From positions 186,001-250,000 of the forward strand of contig NZ_KQ033885.1 in NCBI RefSeq assembly GCF_000967265.1: DNA of 64,000 nt. Reading direction: 5' to 3'. The notes beneath the pieces are model-generated. The model was given only the letters and a program-made list of their open reading frames with translations, was not told the origin of the DNA and searched no databases. This document shows, piece after piece, positions 34,993 through 44,730 of this stretch (positions are counted from its first letter, which is position 1; the number at the start of each line of letters is the position of its first letter). Source of the stretch: Bifidobacterium mellis. Lineage in GTDB: Bacteria > Actinomycetota > Actinomycetes > Actinomycetales > Bifidobacteriaceae. The position numbers and the translations under genes were made by a program.

Positions 34993-35013
34993 TATGAAAT
35001 GCAAAAGTTCATA
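34993..35013. promoter_or_regulatory. Inverted repeat between the IclR gene and leuC
   Basis: TATGAA-N9-TTCATA is a perfect inverted repeat in the 137-base divergent gap. The right arm overlaps where a -35 box would lie for a CATACT -10 element at about 35029-35034 driving leuC. It is a candidate operator for the IclR-family protein. Confidence 0.45.
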
Positions 35014-35106
35014 ACGGTTGGGCAGTTCCATACTCGGTGGTAGGAGGCCGGCGGGGGTGCCGATGAGATTGGTGCCCTGGCCGGTCGTAGGCTTTCAGGA
35101 GGCGAT

Positions 35107-36510
35107 ATGGGACGCACAATGGCGGAAAAGGTCTGGACCGATCATTTGGTCAGAAAGGGCCAAGGCGGCGAGCCCGATCTGATCTACATCGATCTGCAGC
35201 TCATGCACGAGGTGACCAGTCCTCAGGCTTTCGAGGGTCTGCGCCTGGCAGGCCGGGAGATTCGTCACGTGGACCAGGTCATCGCCACCGAGGATCACAA
35301 CACCCCCACCATCGACATCGATCGGCCCATCGCCGACAAGGTTTCGGCCCTGCAGATCTCCACCCTGGAGCGCAACTGCCGTGAGTTTGGCGTCCGTCTG
35401 CTTCCATTGGGGAATGCCGACCAGGGCATCGTGCATGCTTTTGCACCCGTCCTGGGACTGACCCAGCCCGGCATGACCATCGTCTGCGGCGATTCGCATA
35501 CCTCGACCCACGGGGCCTTCGGGGCCCTGGCTTTCGGCATCGGCACCTCCGAGGTGGAGCATGTCCTGGCCACTCAGACTCTGAGCCTGAAGCCCTTCAA
35601 GACCATGGCCATCACCGTCCGCGGGCAGCTCAAGCCGGGCGTAGGCGCCAAGGACGTCATCCTGGCTGTCATCGCCAAAATCGGCACGGGCGGCGGCCAA
35701 GGGCACGTTCTGGAGTACCGGGGCGAGGCCATTCGGCGGATGTCCATGGACGCACGCATGACCATCTGCAACATGTCCATCGAGGCCGGGGCCAGGGCCG
35801 GGATGATTGCGCCCGACGAGACCACCTTCGCCTACCTGGAGGGCCGGCCGCATGCCCCCAAGGGGGCCATGTGGGATCAGGCCCTGGACTACTGGCGAAC
35901 TTTGCCCACCGATCCGGATGCGGTCTTTGACAAGGAGGTCATTCTGGATGCCGACCAGCTGACCCCCTACGTGACCTGGGGCACCAATCCCGGACAGGGC
36001 CTGCCCATAGCTGCTGATGTGCCTGTGCCCGAAAAGATCGCCGATCCGGCCAAGCGCCAGGCAGCCCAGGAGGCCATCGACTATATGGGTCTGAAGCCGG
36101 GGATGCCCATCCGGGACATCGCCGTGGACACCGTATTCATCGGCTCCTGCACCAATGGGCGCATCGAGGATCTGCGCGCGGCAGCGGCCATCATGAAGGG
36201 GCATCACAAGGCCAAGAACCTGCATCGCGTCCTGGTGGTTCCGGCTTCTTCGCGCGTTCGCATTCAGGCCGAAAAGGAGGGGCTGGACCGCATCTTCGAG
36301 GACTTCGGAGCCGAATGGCGCAACGCCGGCTGCTCCATGTGCCTGGGAATGAATCCCGACCAGCTGGTGCCGGGGGAGCGTTCCATCTCCACATCCAACC
36401 GCAACTTCCAGGGTCGTCAGGGCAAGGGCGGCAGGACGCATCTGGCCTCGCCCGAGGTGGCTGCTGCGACGGCCATCAAGGGAACCATTTGCTCCCCGGC
36501 CGATCTGTAA
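35107..36510 (+). CDS. leuC: 3-isopropylmalate dehydratase, large subunit
   Basis: A 467-residue aconitase-family subunit. The three 4Fe-4S ligands are visible in FIGSCTNGR (near residue 346) and [10 protein letters not shown] (near residue 410); [30 protein letters not shown] is also conserved. With LeuD it isomerises 2-isopropylmalate to 3-isopropylmalate in leucine synthesis. The ATG at 35107 follows AGGAGG; an in-frame ATG at 35119 is possible. leuD follows after 52 bases. Confidence 0.97.
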   Translation: MGRTMAEKVWTDHLVRKGQGGEPDLIYIDLQLMHEVTSPQAFEGLRLAGREIRHVDQVIATEDHNTPTIDIDRPIADKVSALQISTLERNCREFGVRLLPLGNADQGIVHAFAPVLGLTQPGMTIVCGDSHTSTHGAFGALAFGIGTSEVEHVLATQTLSLKPFKTMAITVRGQLKPGVGAKDVILAVIAKIGTGGGQGHVLEYRGEAIRRMSMDARMTICNMSIEAGARAGMIAPDETTFAYLEGRPHAPKGAMWDQALDYWRTLPTDPDAVFDKEVILDADQLTPYVTWGTNPGQGLPIAADVPVPEKIADPAKRQAAQEAIDYMGLKPGMPIRDIAVDTVFIGSCTNGRIEDLRAAAAIMKGHHKAKNLHRVLVVPASSRVRIQAEKEGLDRIFEDFGAEWRNAGCSMCLGMNPDQLVPGERSISTSNRNFQGRQGKGGRTHLASPEVAAATAIKGTICSPADL

Positions 36511-36562
36511 GCCCATCAATCATTCGTCATCATCATCGCCATCCAGCAGGCAGGAGGTCATC

Positions 36563-37249
36563 ATGGAGCCACTTTCCGTTGTAACCGGGGTCGGGGTGCC
36601 CTTGCGCCGCTCCAACGTCGACACTGACCAAATCATCCCCGCCGTATTCCTGAAGCGGGTGAAGAAGACAGGCTTCGAGGATGCGCTCTTCTACGCCTGG
36701 CGAAGGGATCCGAATTTCGTGCTCAACAGGCCCGAATATTCAGGTGCCCGCATCCTGGTGGCCGGGCCGGACTTCGGCATCGGCTCCTCGCGGGAGCATG
36801 CGGTCTGGGCTCTGCGGGACTACGGCTTCCGCGTGGTTATCGCCCCCCGCTTCGCTGACATCTTCTATGGGAACACAGCCAAGAACGGGGTCCTGGCCGC
36901 CATCATGCCCCAGGAATCAGTGGAGTTGCTCTGGAAGCTCCTGGAGGAGGACCCCGGCACCGAGATGACCGTGGACCTGGGTACTCGCACAGTCACCTGC
37001 GCGGATGTGACCCTGCCCTTCCAAGTGGACGATTACGTGCGATGGCGGCTCATGAACGGCTACGACGACATTGATCTGACCCTGCAGCATGAGGATGACA
37101 TTCGTGCCTATGAGCGCATTCGGGCCGAGCGTTTCCCCTTCAAGCCGCGCACCCTGCCGGCCCGGCATATGCCGGAAGAGCCGGTCACTTCAGCCAGGGA
37201 GGGTCAAATCGACTGGCCCGGGCCCCTGGCTGACCGCGGCATCATCTGA
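36563..37249 (+). CDS. leuD: 3-isopropylmalate dehydratase, small subunit
   Basis: A 228-residue subunit with the expected opening ([22 protein letters not shown]) and the swivelling-domain motif [17 protein letters not shown] near residues 72-88. It completes the active site of LeuC. AGGAGGTCATC precedes the ATG. The leuCD pair forms a short operon controlled from the divergent region. Confidence 0.97.
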   Translation: MEPLSVVTGVGVPLRRSNVDTDQIIPAVFLKRVKKTGFEDALFYAWRRDPNFVLNRPEYSGARILVAGPDFGIGSSREHAVWALRDYGFRVVIAPRFADIFYGNTAKNGVLAAIMPQESVELLWKLLEEDPGTEMTVDLGTRTVTCADVTLPFQVDDYVRWRLMNGYDDIDLTLQHEDDIRAYERIRAERFPFKPRTLPARHMPEEPVTSAREGQIDWPGPLADRGII

Positions 37250-37363
37250 CCGACGGGCCGTGTGCCCTTATATGAAAGTCATTCGCCCCTTCTTCGCCTA
37301 CCATGGAATGTGACAGTCATTGGTCGACTGTGACCGGTTGGCAAGCTAAGAGGGGCGATTATC

Positions 37364-38323
37364 ATGAGGCACAGCAGCGGCGATGTGCACAACTGGGGCG
37401 TTAGACAGGCAGTGAATGCCCTCAGTGCTTTTGCTTTCATCTATGTGGCCATCGAGACCCTGGCGGGTCTTTTGGGAAGCAAGGTGGTTCTGCCTGCTCT
37501 TTTCCCGCATGCTTCCAAGGAGCAATACAATGGTCCTTTAGGTGACTGGACAGTGGTTGTCTCCGTGGTGCTGGCCCTGATGTTTGCCTTGATCAGTCAA
37601 TGGCCGGTCATCGTCGGCCATGAACGGCATGGCCAGGACCAGGTGCGTTGGGTCACTGCGCGCCGATTCAGCCTGCTGGCGTTGATCATCGCCCTGGCCT
37701 GCTTCTTCCTCAGTCAGCTGGTGGCCGGTGCTGCCAACTCTGGACTGAGCGCCATTCTGTCCGGTACTGGTCTGCATCCGCCGACCGCATCCGACGACGG
37801 CGGCATGGAAACGCCGATCATGCTCTTCTATGGCATTCTTCTGGGGCCCTTTGCCGAGGAGCTGGTCTTCCGAGGGGTCATCATGAATGGCTTGCGCCGC
37901 TTTGGCCGAGTCTTCGCCATCATTACCTCTTCTTTGCTTTTCGGCTTCATGCATGGCTCCTTGGTCCAGGGTCTGTTCGGTTTCATTTCCGGCCTGGTTC
38001 TGGGCTATCTGGCCATGGAGTACGGGCTGGTCTGGTCCCTGCTGGTGCACATGCTCAACAATGCCTTCTCTTCAGGTCTGCTGGCCAAGTACATGCCCCT
38101 GGCACCCGAGGTTGTTCGCATCGGCCTAGGCCTGCTCATGATCCTGGTGCTGCTGACCGGAGTCGTCGGACTGCTGTTCAAGCTGGGGACTCTTCGTGAT
38201 TACTGCCGGAGCAATCGCGCTCCCAAGGGGATATACGCTTCCTGGAGGGCGCCTTGGTTCCTGCTCTTCTGCATGGCATGCCTGCTGATGGCCCTGAGCG
38301 AATTCGTGCCGGGGCTGTCCTGA
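37364..38323 (+). CDS. CPBP-family intramembrane metalloprotease (first of three)
   Basis: A 319-residue polytopic protein with the full CPBP/Abi active-site set: EELVFRG (Glu-Glu-x3-Arg), FGFMHG and HMLNNAF with the catalytic His residues. Bacterial members include bacteriocin self-immunity and protein-processing proteases; none is assigned here. It begins a run of three related genes and shares long patches with the second (NGLRRFGRVFAI; RAPKG-Y-SWR-PWFLL near the C-terminus), so they arose by duplication. Confidence 0.88.
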   Translation: MRHSSGDVHNWGVRQAVNALSAFAFIYVAIETLAGLLGSKVVLPALFPHASKEQYNGPLGDWTVVVSVVLALMFALISQWPVIVGHERHGQDQVRWVTARRFSLLALIIALACFFLSQLVAGAANSGLSAILSGTGLHPPTASDDGGMETPIMLFYGILLGPFAEELVFRGVIMNGLRRFGRVFAIITSSLLFGFMHGSLVQGLFGFISGLVLGYLAMEYGLVWSLLVHMLNNAFSSGLLAKYMPLAPEVVRIGLGLLMILVLLTGVVGLLFKLGTLRDYCRSNRAPKGIYASWRAPWFLLFCMACLLMALSEFVPGLS

Positions 38324-38490
38324 GCAGACAGTCGATGGCACTGGCCCATTGTCGGGATTCTGTCGAGGGAAGGGCGGGGTCGGGCTAGACTCGGACATGT
38401 AGTGTTGATATGAACGTGGGGAAAGGTTCGTGTCGCTGGACGCCCTTGGCGGTCGTACGGTAGTGCATGAAGGGGAAGGATCATCGACGG

Positions 38491-41079
38491 ATGAGGGATG
38501 ATGAGGATCGCGACAGCGGCAGTGAGTCTGCCGATGCCCAAAGCGATCAGGGGCGCTTGAAGGTGTCGCGCTCCTCTATTGCCCTCATGACTGCAAGCCA
38601 CAGTGCCAGCAAGGACTACGCACGCCACTGGGACTATGAGGAAGGGTCCATCAGCCTGCCACCCTTGAGCCTGCCGGGGGAGGCGGTGGATGATGGCTTG
38701 GCCTACCCGGGGCGGATAGCCCATAGGAAGACCGCTCTTCTGGGTGATGACGGAGCTGGTGGCAAGGGGCACAAGGGTGCCATGCCAGTTGGTGAACGAC
38801 CCTCGGTGCTTCCCGGATCCTATGATTTTTTGAACTCGGTCACCATGGCCAGTCAACCGGAAGTTCCCGCATTTCCTCCGGCAGACCTGCCGGTTGACGG
38901 GCAGGGCGTAAAGGATTCCGGCCAAGAGCCATCCCCGCGACGTGTGGTGGTACGCCGAGAGCTGGAGGCTTCCAAGGCCACCGGGACGGTCTCAGGGACC
39001 TCGGCACAGCAGGAGCAGCCTGCAGTCAAGGTCGTTTGGTCCTGGACCAAGCCCGAGACGAACAAAGGCCCGGTCTTCTCTTGGAATATGCCCAAGCGTC
39101 GTAAGCCGTCCACAAGCACCCGCGCAGGCAAACCTGCAGCTTCCGCATCGTCTGCCAATGCTGTCGATTCCGCTGTCCTGGCACCTTCCAAGGTTGAGCA
39201 GGAGTCATCAAAAGCTTCCGCTCCCGCTCCTTCCGGAGTCAAAACAGCCGAACCCAAGTCGGTGACTACAGCCGAGGCGCCCTCGGCCTCCGGCCCTCAG
39301 GCTTCGATGTCTGCGAAACCGAGTCCGGAGGTCTCTGTGCCTGCGACCCCCGTGGTATTCGCCGACCGGCCAGTCGTTGTCCGTCGTTCGGATGCGGACT
39401 GGAATTCCCTGGTCACCGGTTCCTCGGCTCCAGGACAGAGCGATGCCGCTGCACAATCCGTGGCCAGCGAGGCCGAACATCAGGGGCGTCGTGTCTGTTC
39501 GACTCCACGGGTAGTTGCCCAGCCTGCTGCAGTCGCCAGTGACGGCACCGGTGGTCGGGTCGTTTCCTCAAAGGCTATCGGGGGACAGGGGCCGGCGCTC
39601 GCGCAGAAGGATCATGCCGGTCAGCCCGTGCAGACCGGCCAAGAAGGCATTGCCGTTCAGCCTGCCGTTTCTGAATCTTCCGATGCTGCGAATGCAGCTT
39701 CAGGGACGCAGTCGGTCGTTCAGTTTGCATCTTCACCGACGTCCGTATCTTCTCCAGGTGCTTCGGTGGCTCTCGCCGCCAAGGCTGCCGAGGCTGCTGC
39801 AGCTGCTGTGGCTGCCAAGGCCGCAACGACGGACGCAACCAAGCCGTCCGGCTCTTCGCATGGTCCTCATCTGGGCCTTTCCACCAGAGGTCGTAAAAGG
39901 AGTGGAGGAGCCCGTCGGTTGTCCAAGCGGCGGTCTGTTCGTAACCGCACCCGTCCTTCAGTCGAGTCGGCAGCCCCCAGGGTCGTTTCCAACTCTTCTG
40001 CAGAACCCGTCGCAGGAGCAAGCCGACCGGTGCCGGCCAATTCGCAGCCGATTGTTGTTCCAAGGGAACTTGATACTGCCACGCCAGCTGCTGCAGTTGC
40101 GGGCAAACCCGCCGCCAAAAAGTCCGCCACCTACACAGCCAGTTCGGGGGTCCTCCATGCCGTCAATGGCCAGGCCGCCTTCGCCTTCGTCTACCTGGCC
40201 ATATCGGTTCTGGTGCTCATGGTCGGTTCAGGGATGATCCTGCCTGTCATCATGGAGCAGGTCAAAGACCCCGGATCCATAGCCTTCCTGTCCGATGGAA
40301 TTACCCTACTGTCGGTCCTGCTGGCGCTGACCTATGCCTGTATTTCAGAGTGGAGCGTTATTCGAGGCGAGGATCAGCGGGGACAGGACGCCGTCCACTG
40401 GCGCACAGATAGAAGAATGACGGTGGCAGCTCTGCTGGCCCTTGTGGCGGTGCTCCTGCTGGGCCAGGGGATGGTCCATGAACTGAACAAGTTCTTCAAC
40501 CACTTCTGCCTGCTTCTGCACATCCCCTCCCTGGCTTCGCGCAGTCTGCTGGTCACGGGCGCCTCCTCGCCGATGATGGCCCTGTACGCGCTATTGGCTG
40601 TTCCCTTGGCTGAGGAGCTGGTGTTCCGTGGCATCATCCTTAACGGACTGCGTCGGTTTGGTCGAGTCTTTGCCATCCTGACCGCATCCCTGCTCTGCGC
40701 CCTGCTCCAGTGTGATCCGGTCTCTGGGCTTTGGATCTTCCTGCTGGGGCTGGCCTTGGGATACTGCTCCCTGGAGTATGGTCTGATCTGGGCCATCGGA
40801 GCCCGTGTGGTCGGCGATCTGCTCTTCAGTGGCCTGCCCAACCGTTATCTGATGAGCGCCCCGCGAACCGCCCGTCTGTCGATTTTGGCAGTGGCACTCG
40901 TCTTGGTTCTGGCTGGGTTGGTCATGTTCTTTCTGCGCCGCGCCAGCCTCTTGGACTACCGGCGGCGCTATCGGGCACCTAAGGGAACGTACGTTTCCTG
41001 GAGGCAGCCCTGGTTCCTGCTCTATCTGCTGCTCTGCCTGCTGCTGACGGTCTTCAAGTTTGTGCCCGGTCTGCTCTAG
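38491..41079 (+). CDS. CPBP-like membrane protein with long disordered N-terminus and degenerate active site
   Basis: About 862 residues from ATG 38491 (GGGGAAGGA 10 bases upstream; ATG 38467 is an alternative). Residues 1-545 are Ala/Ser/Pro/Val-rich low complexity with no predicted fold. The last 315 residues align by eye with the first CPBP protein. Here EELVFRG is kept (near residue 708), but the motif that should read FGFxHG is CALLQCD and the HxxNN motif is ARVVGD: both catalytic histidines are gone. It is probably a pseudoprotease, perhaps binding the substrate or the active paralogues. The tail's charge and position suggest a cytoplasmic location. Confidence 0.8.
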   Translation: MRDDEDRDSGSESADAQSDQGRLKVSRSSIALMTASHSASKDYARHWDYEEGSISLPPLSLPGEAVDDGLAYPGRIAHRKTALLGDDGAGGKGHKGAMPVGERPSVLPGSYDFLNSVTMASQPEVPAFPPADLPVDGQGVKDSGQEPSPRRVVVRRELEASKATGTVSGTSAQQEQPAVKVVWSWTKPETNKGPVFSWNMPKRRKPSTSTRAGKPAASASSANAVDSAVLAPSKVEQESSKASAPAPSGVKTAEPKSVTTAEAPSASGPQASMSAKPSPEVSVPATPVVFADRPVVVRRSDADWNSLVTGSSAPGQSDAAAQSVASEAEHQGRRVCSTPRVVAQPAAVASDGTGGRVVSSKAIGGQGPALAQKDHAGQPVQTGQEGIAVQPAVSESSDAANAASGTQSVVQFASSPTSVSSPGASVALAAKAAEAAAAAVAAKAATTDATKPSGSSHGPHLGLSTRGRKRSGGARRLSKRRSVRNRTRPSVESAAPRVVSNSSAEPVAGASRPVPANSQPIVVPRELDTATPAAAVAGKPAAKKSATYTASSGVLHAVNGQAAFAFVYLAISVLVLMVGSGMILPVIMEQVKDPGSIAFLSDGITLLSVLLALTYACISEWSVIRGEDQRGQDAVHWRTDRRMTVAALLALVAVLLLGQGMVHELNKFFNHFCLLLHIPSLASRSLLVTGASSPMMALYALLAVPLAEELVFRGIILNGLRRFGRVFAILTASLLCALLQCDPVSGLWIFLLGLALGYCSLEYGLIWAIGARVVGDLLFSGLPNRYLMSAPRTARLSILAVALVLVLAGLVMFFLRRASLLDYRRRYRAPKGTYVSWRQPWFLLYLLLCLLLTVFKFVPGLL

Positions 41080-41182
41080 CGCGTGACGTATAGGTGCTGT
41101 CGGTGGTGGCGTAGACTTGGACCAGCTGGAGGTCAATGCCGGATGGCCAAACCTGCAGAGGATCGTGAAAGGGCATGGTGAC

Positions 41183-42235
41183 ATGGGGCAGACAGCGACG
41201 GCGGCCGACGCGTCAGGGACTGGGCAGACTCAGAAGCCCAGACGAGGCACGGCGGATCGCGCATGGATGAGTGCGGCCAGGGGCATGCTCAACCGTCAGG
41301 CCGCCCTGCTGCTGGTCTACCTGCTTATCATCAACAGCGTCGGCCTTCTGTTCGGTGTCCTGGCTCAGATGGAGTGGAATGCCGTGTTCGATCCGGTGCC
41401 TGCCCACTCGGGATTTATATATGTGATGAGCCATGCCGACAAGGAGTATGGGGGCATCATCAATCTGATCGCCGCCTGCACAGGCCTCTGCTTCCTGGTT
41501 TTCACACGACGCCGGCAGATCTGCGATTCCGGCCCTACGGGCATTTTCCACACTGATCTGCATCCCATGACATGGCAGGTTCTGCTGGGATGCTTTGCAC
41601 TGACGCTGACCGGGCAGACCCTGGCCGACTGGTATCAGTCAGGCATGGATTGGACCGCGGCGCGGTTGGGAGTGCAGCAGTCCTGGACCACGACCGAGCA
41701 GATTCAGCAGGCCTCGGGTACCATTCCCATGTTTATATACGTCAGCCTGCTGGCCCCGGTCATCGAGGAGCTGGTCTTCAGAGGTGCCATCCTGCACGCG
41801 CTGAAGCCCTACGGCCACGTCTTCGCCATCGTCACATCCGCCGTCATGTTCGGCTTCTTCCATGGCGACCTTGGCCAAGGGTTCTTCGCTTTCATCATGG
41901 GTTTGCTCCTGGGCTATCTGGCCTGCGAATACTCCATCTTCTGGTCAATAGCTCTGCACGTGTTCAACAATCTGGTCGTCAGCGACGGGCTGGAACTCCT
42001 TCTCGGGTTTATGAGCGACAATATGTCCTCCTACATCAACGTGCTCATGATGCTGGCAGGTATGCTGGCAGCCGTCCTGGTCCTTTACCTGGGTCGCCAT
42101 CGGATTGTCGCTTTTCTGCGGGAAAACCGCACCTATACGAACGTCTATGGCGCCTGGGCCTGCCCATTCTTCATCATGCTGCTGCTGATCATGGGCTTCA
42201 CCATGCTGACCCCCTTCGGTTCAGCCGGCGCCTGA
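41183..42235 (+). CDS. CPBP-family intramembrane metalloprotease (third of three)
   Basis: A 350-residue polytopic protein from the ATG at 41183 (AAAGG about 10 bases upstream). The active-site motifs are intact: EELVFRG, FGFFHGD and HVFNN. A short disordered N-terminus of about 30 residues carries Lys/Arg. It is more distant from the other two than they are from each other. The three genes run in the same direction with gaps of roughly 100-170 bases, so each may have its own promoter. Confidence 0.87.
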   Translation: MGQTATAADASGTGQTQKPRRGTADRAWMSAARGMLNRQAALLLVYLLIINSVGLLFGVLAQMEWNAVFDPVPAHSGFIYVMSHADKEYGGIINLIAACTGLCFLVFTRRRQICDSGPTGIFHTDLHPMTWQVLLGCFALTLTGQTLADWYQSGMDWTAARLGVQQSWTTTEQIQQASGTIPMFIYVSLLAPVIEELVFRGAILHALKPYGHVFAIVTSAVMFGFFHGDLGQGFFAFIMGLLLGYLACEYSIFWSIALHVFNNLVVSDGLELLLGFMSDNMSSYINVLMMLAGMLAAVLVLYLGRHRIVAFLRENRTYTNVYGAWACPFFIMLLLIMGFTMLTPFGSAGA

Positions 42236-42374
42236 CCGGTATCTGACAGGGTGGACGCTCTATGCCTGAGGCGACAATTCACGGTGTCCCCACACCCCCT
42301 GTGGCAGACTTGCAATAAGGGCCGATGATGTGCCAAAGCCCGGCTCTGAGCGGATACGAGAAAGAAGCCGATAA

Positions 42375-43706
42375 ATGCCCAAGGTGAATACTCAGGATGA
42401 TGTGCTGCATGTGGTGGGCGGCAGGCCCCTGCATGGCACCATACAGGTCCGCGGGGCCAAGAACTTCGTCAGCAAGGCCATGGTGGCCGCCCTTTTGGCT
42501 CCGGGTGTCTCGGTACTCAAGAATGTGCCTGTAATCCGCGATGTCCAGGTGGTTTCGGATCTGCTGAGGCTTCACGGTGTCAAGGTGGACGTTCGTCCTC
42601 AGGAGGGCGTGGTCACCATCGATGCCAGCCATGTGGAGCTGGCTGATGTGGCCGATGTGGATACCTTGTCGGGTTCTTCCCGCATACCCATCCTCTTCTC
42701 CGGACCGCTCCTGCACCGGATGGGGGAGGCGTTCATCCCCGTTCTTGGTGGCTGCCGCATCGGCAGCAGGCCCATCGACTTCCATCTGGAGACCCTGCGC
42801 AAGCTGGGGGCCAATGTCGACAAGGAGCATGAGTCCGGCATCCACATCACAGCGCCAGACGGCCTGCATGGAGCCAAGATCCACCTGCCCTACCCCTCGG
42901 TGGGCGCGACGGAGCAGACCCTGTTGGCGGCAGTCCTGGCCGAGGGGCGTACCGAGCTGTCAGGGGCGGCTACCGAGCCCGAAATCATGGACCTGGTGGC
43001 GGTCCTGCAGAAGATGGGCGCGCAGATTTCCGTGGACGTGGACAGGACCATCCGCATCGAGGGTGTGCCCTCCCTGAAGGGGTTCACCCATACCTCCCTG
43101 CCCGACCGGATCGAAGCCGCCTCCTGGGCTTCTGCCGCCCTGGCCACCCATGGCGACATCATGGTCAAGGGCGCCCACCAGCCCGACATGATGACCTACC
43201 TGAACGTCTTCCGCAAGATCGGCGGCCAGTTCGACGTGCGCGACGACGGCATCCGCTTCTGGCATCCGGGCGGCGACCTGCGGCCCGTGGCCATCGAGAC
43301 CGACGTGCACCCCGGATTCATGACAGACTGGCAGCAGCCCCTGGTGGTGGCTCTCACCCAGGCCAAGGGTCTTTCCATCGTTCACGAGACCGTCTACGAG
43401 AATCGCTTCGGCTTCACCAAGCCGCTTATTCAGATGGGCGCCACCATCCAGCTCTACAAGGAGTGCCTAGGATCCCTGCCCTGCCGCTTCCAGCAGCGCA
43501 ACTTCAACCACTCGGCGGTCATCTTCGGGCCCACCCCGCTGACCGGCCAGGACATCGATGTGCCCGACCTGCGTGGCGGCTTCAGCCACCTGATCGCCGC
43601 ACTGACGGCCTCCGGCCCCTCCACCGTCCACGGCATCTCCCTGATCGACCGCGGTTACGAGGACTTCCGCGACAAGCTGCTGGCCCTGGACGCGCAGATC
43701 GACTGA
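42375..43706 (+). CDS. murA: UDP-N-acetylglucosamine 1-carboxyvinyltransferase
   Basis: A 443-residue EPSP-synthase-fold enzyme. The N-terminal RGAKNFVSKAMVAALLAPG and the loop GGCRIGSRPIDFHL with the catalytic Cys (also the fosfomycin target) identify MurA. It transfers enolpyruvate to UDP-GlcNAc, the first committed step of peptidoglycan synthesis in the cytoplasm. The catalytic Cys is retained, so fosfomycin sensitivity is not excluded. The plsC-like gene follows 14 bases later. Confidence 0.95.
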   Translation: MPKVNTQDDVLHVVGGRPLHGTIQVRGAKNFVSKAMVAALLAPGVSVLKNVPVIRDVQVVSDLLRLHGVKVDVRPQEGVVTIDASHVELADVADVDTLSGSSRIPILFSGPLLHRMGEAFIPVLGGCRIGSRPIDFHLETLRKLGANVDKEHESGIHITAPDGLHGAKIHLPYPSVGATEQTLLAAVLAEGRTELSGAATEPEIMDLVAVLQKMGAQISVDVDRTIRIEGVPSLKGFTHTSLPDRIEAASWASAALATHGDIMVKGAHQPDMMTYLNVFRKIGGQFDVRDDGIRFWHPGGDLRPVAIETDVHPGFMTDWQQPLVVALTQAKGLSIVHETVYENRFGFTKPLIQMGATIQLYKECLGSLPCRFQQRNFNHSAVIFGPTPLTGQDIDVPDLRGGFSHLIAALTASGPSTVHGISLIDRGYEDFRDKLLALDAQID

Positions 43707-43720
43707 TCCGGCAGACATAG

Positions 43721-44614
43721 ATGGCTTCCAAAGGCAAACCCTCCCCCCGGTCTGCGGTGCCTGCCCTGTCCGACCGACAGGTGGCCCTGCTGGCCCAACG
43801 GCACAGTCTGGTGGATCCGACCCGCTACTATCCCACTGGACATCGCACGCCGGCCCTGGACGAGATAGACGGTCAGCACCCTGTGGGGACCACCCGTCTA
43901 TTGCGCGGGGTCTCCCAGGTGGTGCGTGACTCCTGCCGGGTCTATGCCTGGGGGCTGGAGCGGGTTCCGGAGACCGGGCCCTTTATCACCGCAGCCACCC
44001 ATGTGACCCAGTTCGACGTTTTCATCCCCATGATGGCCCTCTTCCACCTGGGTCGTCGTCCCCGCTATATGGCCAAGGCCGAGATGGCCCATTGGCCCCT
44101 TATCGGCAGCTGGTTTCGCATGGTGGGCATGCAGCCGGTGGAGCGCAAGTCCGGCAAGGCCAGGTCGATCGAGGAGGAGTCGATCAGCATCATCACCTCG
44201 GGCAGGCCGCTGACCATCTGGCCCGAGGGGACCGTGACCCGTGACCCCCTGAAGTGGCCCATGTCGCTCAAGCCCGGGGTCGGATTCATCGCCTTGGAGG
44301 CTTCGCGGCAGTTGGGTCGCATGGTCCCTCTTTATCCCAGCATCACCTGGGGGGCGGCTTCGATCAATCACAAGTGGCCCTGGCCTCGGAAGAACGTGGT
44401 CATGTGCTATGACCGGCTCCTTGACTATTCCGACCTTCTGGAAGACGTGGGTCAGTGGGGTGCTGAACCTCCCAAGCAGTCCGTGCATCTCCTTTGCGTC
44501 CGCCTGCGCAACAGGATGGAGGAGGTCATGGCCGAGATCCGTGGCGAGGAACCTCCGGCGGCTGGATACTTCGATTACGTGACCATGACCCGTCGGCCCA
44601 GAAGCGAGCAATAA
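43721..44614 (+). CDS. 1-acylglycerol-3-phosphate acyltransferase family protein (PlsC-like)
   Basis: A 297-residue acyltransferase with the HX4D motif (THVTQFDVF near residues 90-98) and WPEGTVTRD near residue 167. These match lysophosphatidate acyltransferases, which add the second acyl chain in phospholipid synthesis at the membrane. An N-terminal extension of roughly 60 residues precedes the domain. The next gene, gpsA, makes the glycerol-3-phosphate backbone, a sensible pairing. Confidence 0.87.
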   Translation: MASKGKPSPRSAVPALSDRQVALLAQRHSLVDPTRYYPTGHRTPALDEIDGQHPVGTTRLLRGVSQVVRDSCRVYAWGLERVPETGPFITAATHVTQFDVFIPMMALFHLGRRPRYMAKAEMAHWPLIGSWFRMVGMQPVERKSGKARSIEEESISIITSGRPLTIWPEGTVTRDPLKWPMSLKPGVGFIALEASRQLGRMVPLYPSITWGAASINHKWPWPRKNVVMCYDRLLDYSDLLEDVGQWGAEPPKQSVHLLCVRLRNRMEEVMAEIRGEEPPAAGYFDYVTMTRRPRSEQ

Positions 44615-44730
44615 GGCTGGAACCCACCTCCAATTCCCACTGTCCGGCGGCGGTGTCATAGGATGGTAGAGACAAGAATGAGGCTGCTGGTCGGCGTTCC
44701 CGTGCGCACGGCATTATGCAAAGGAGAATG

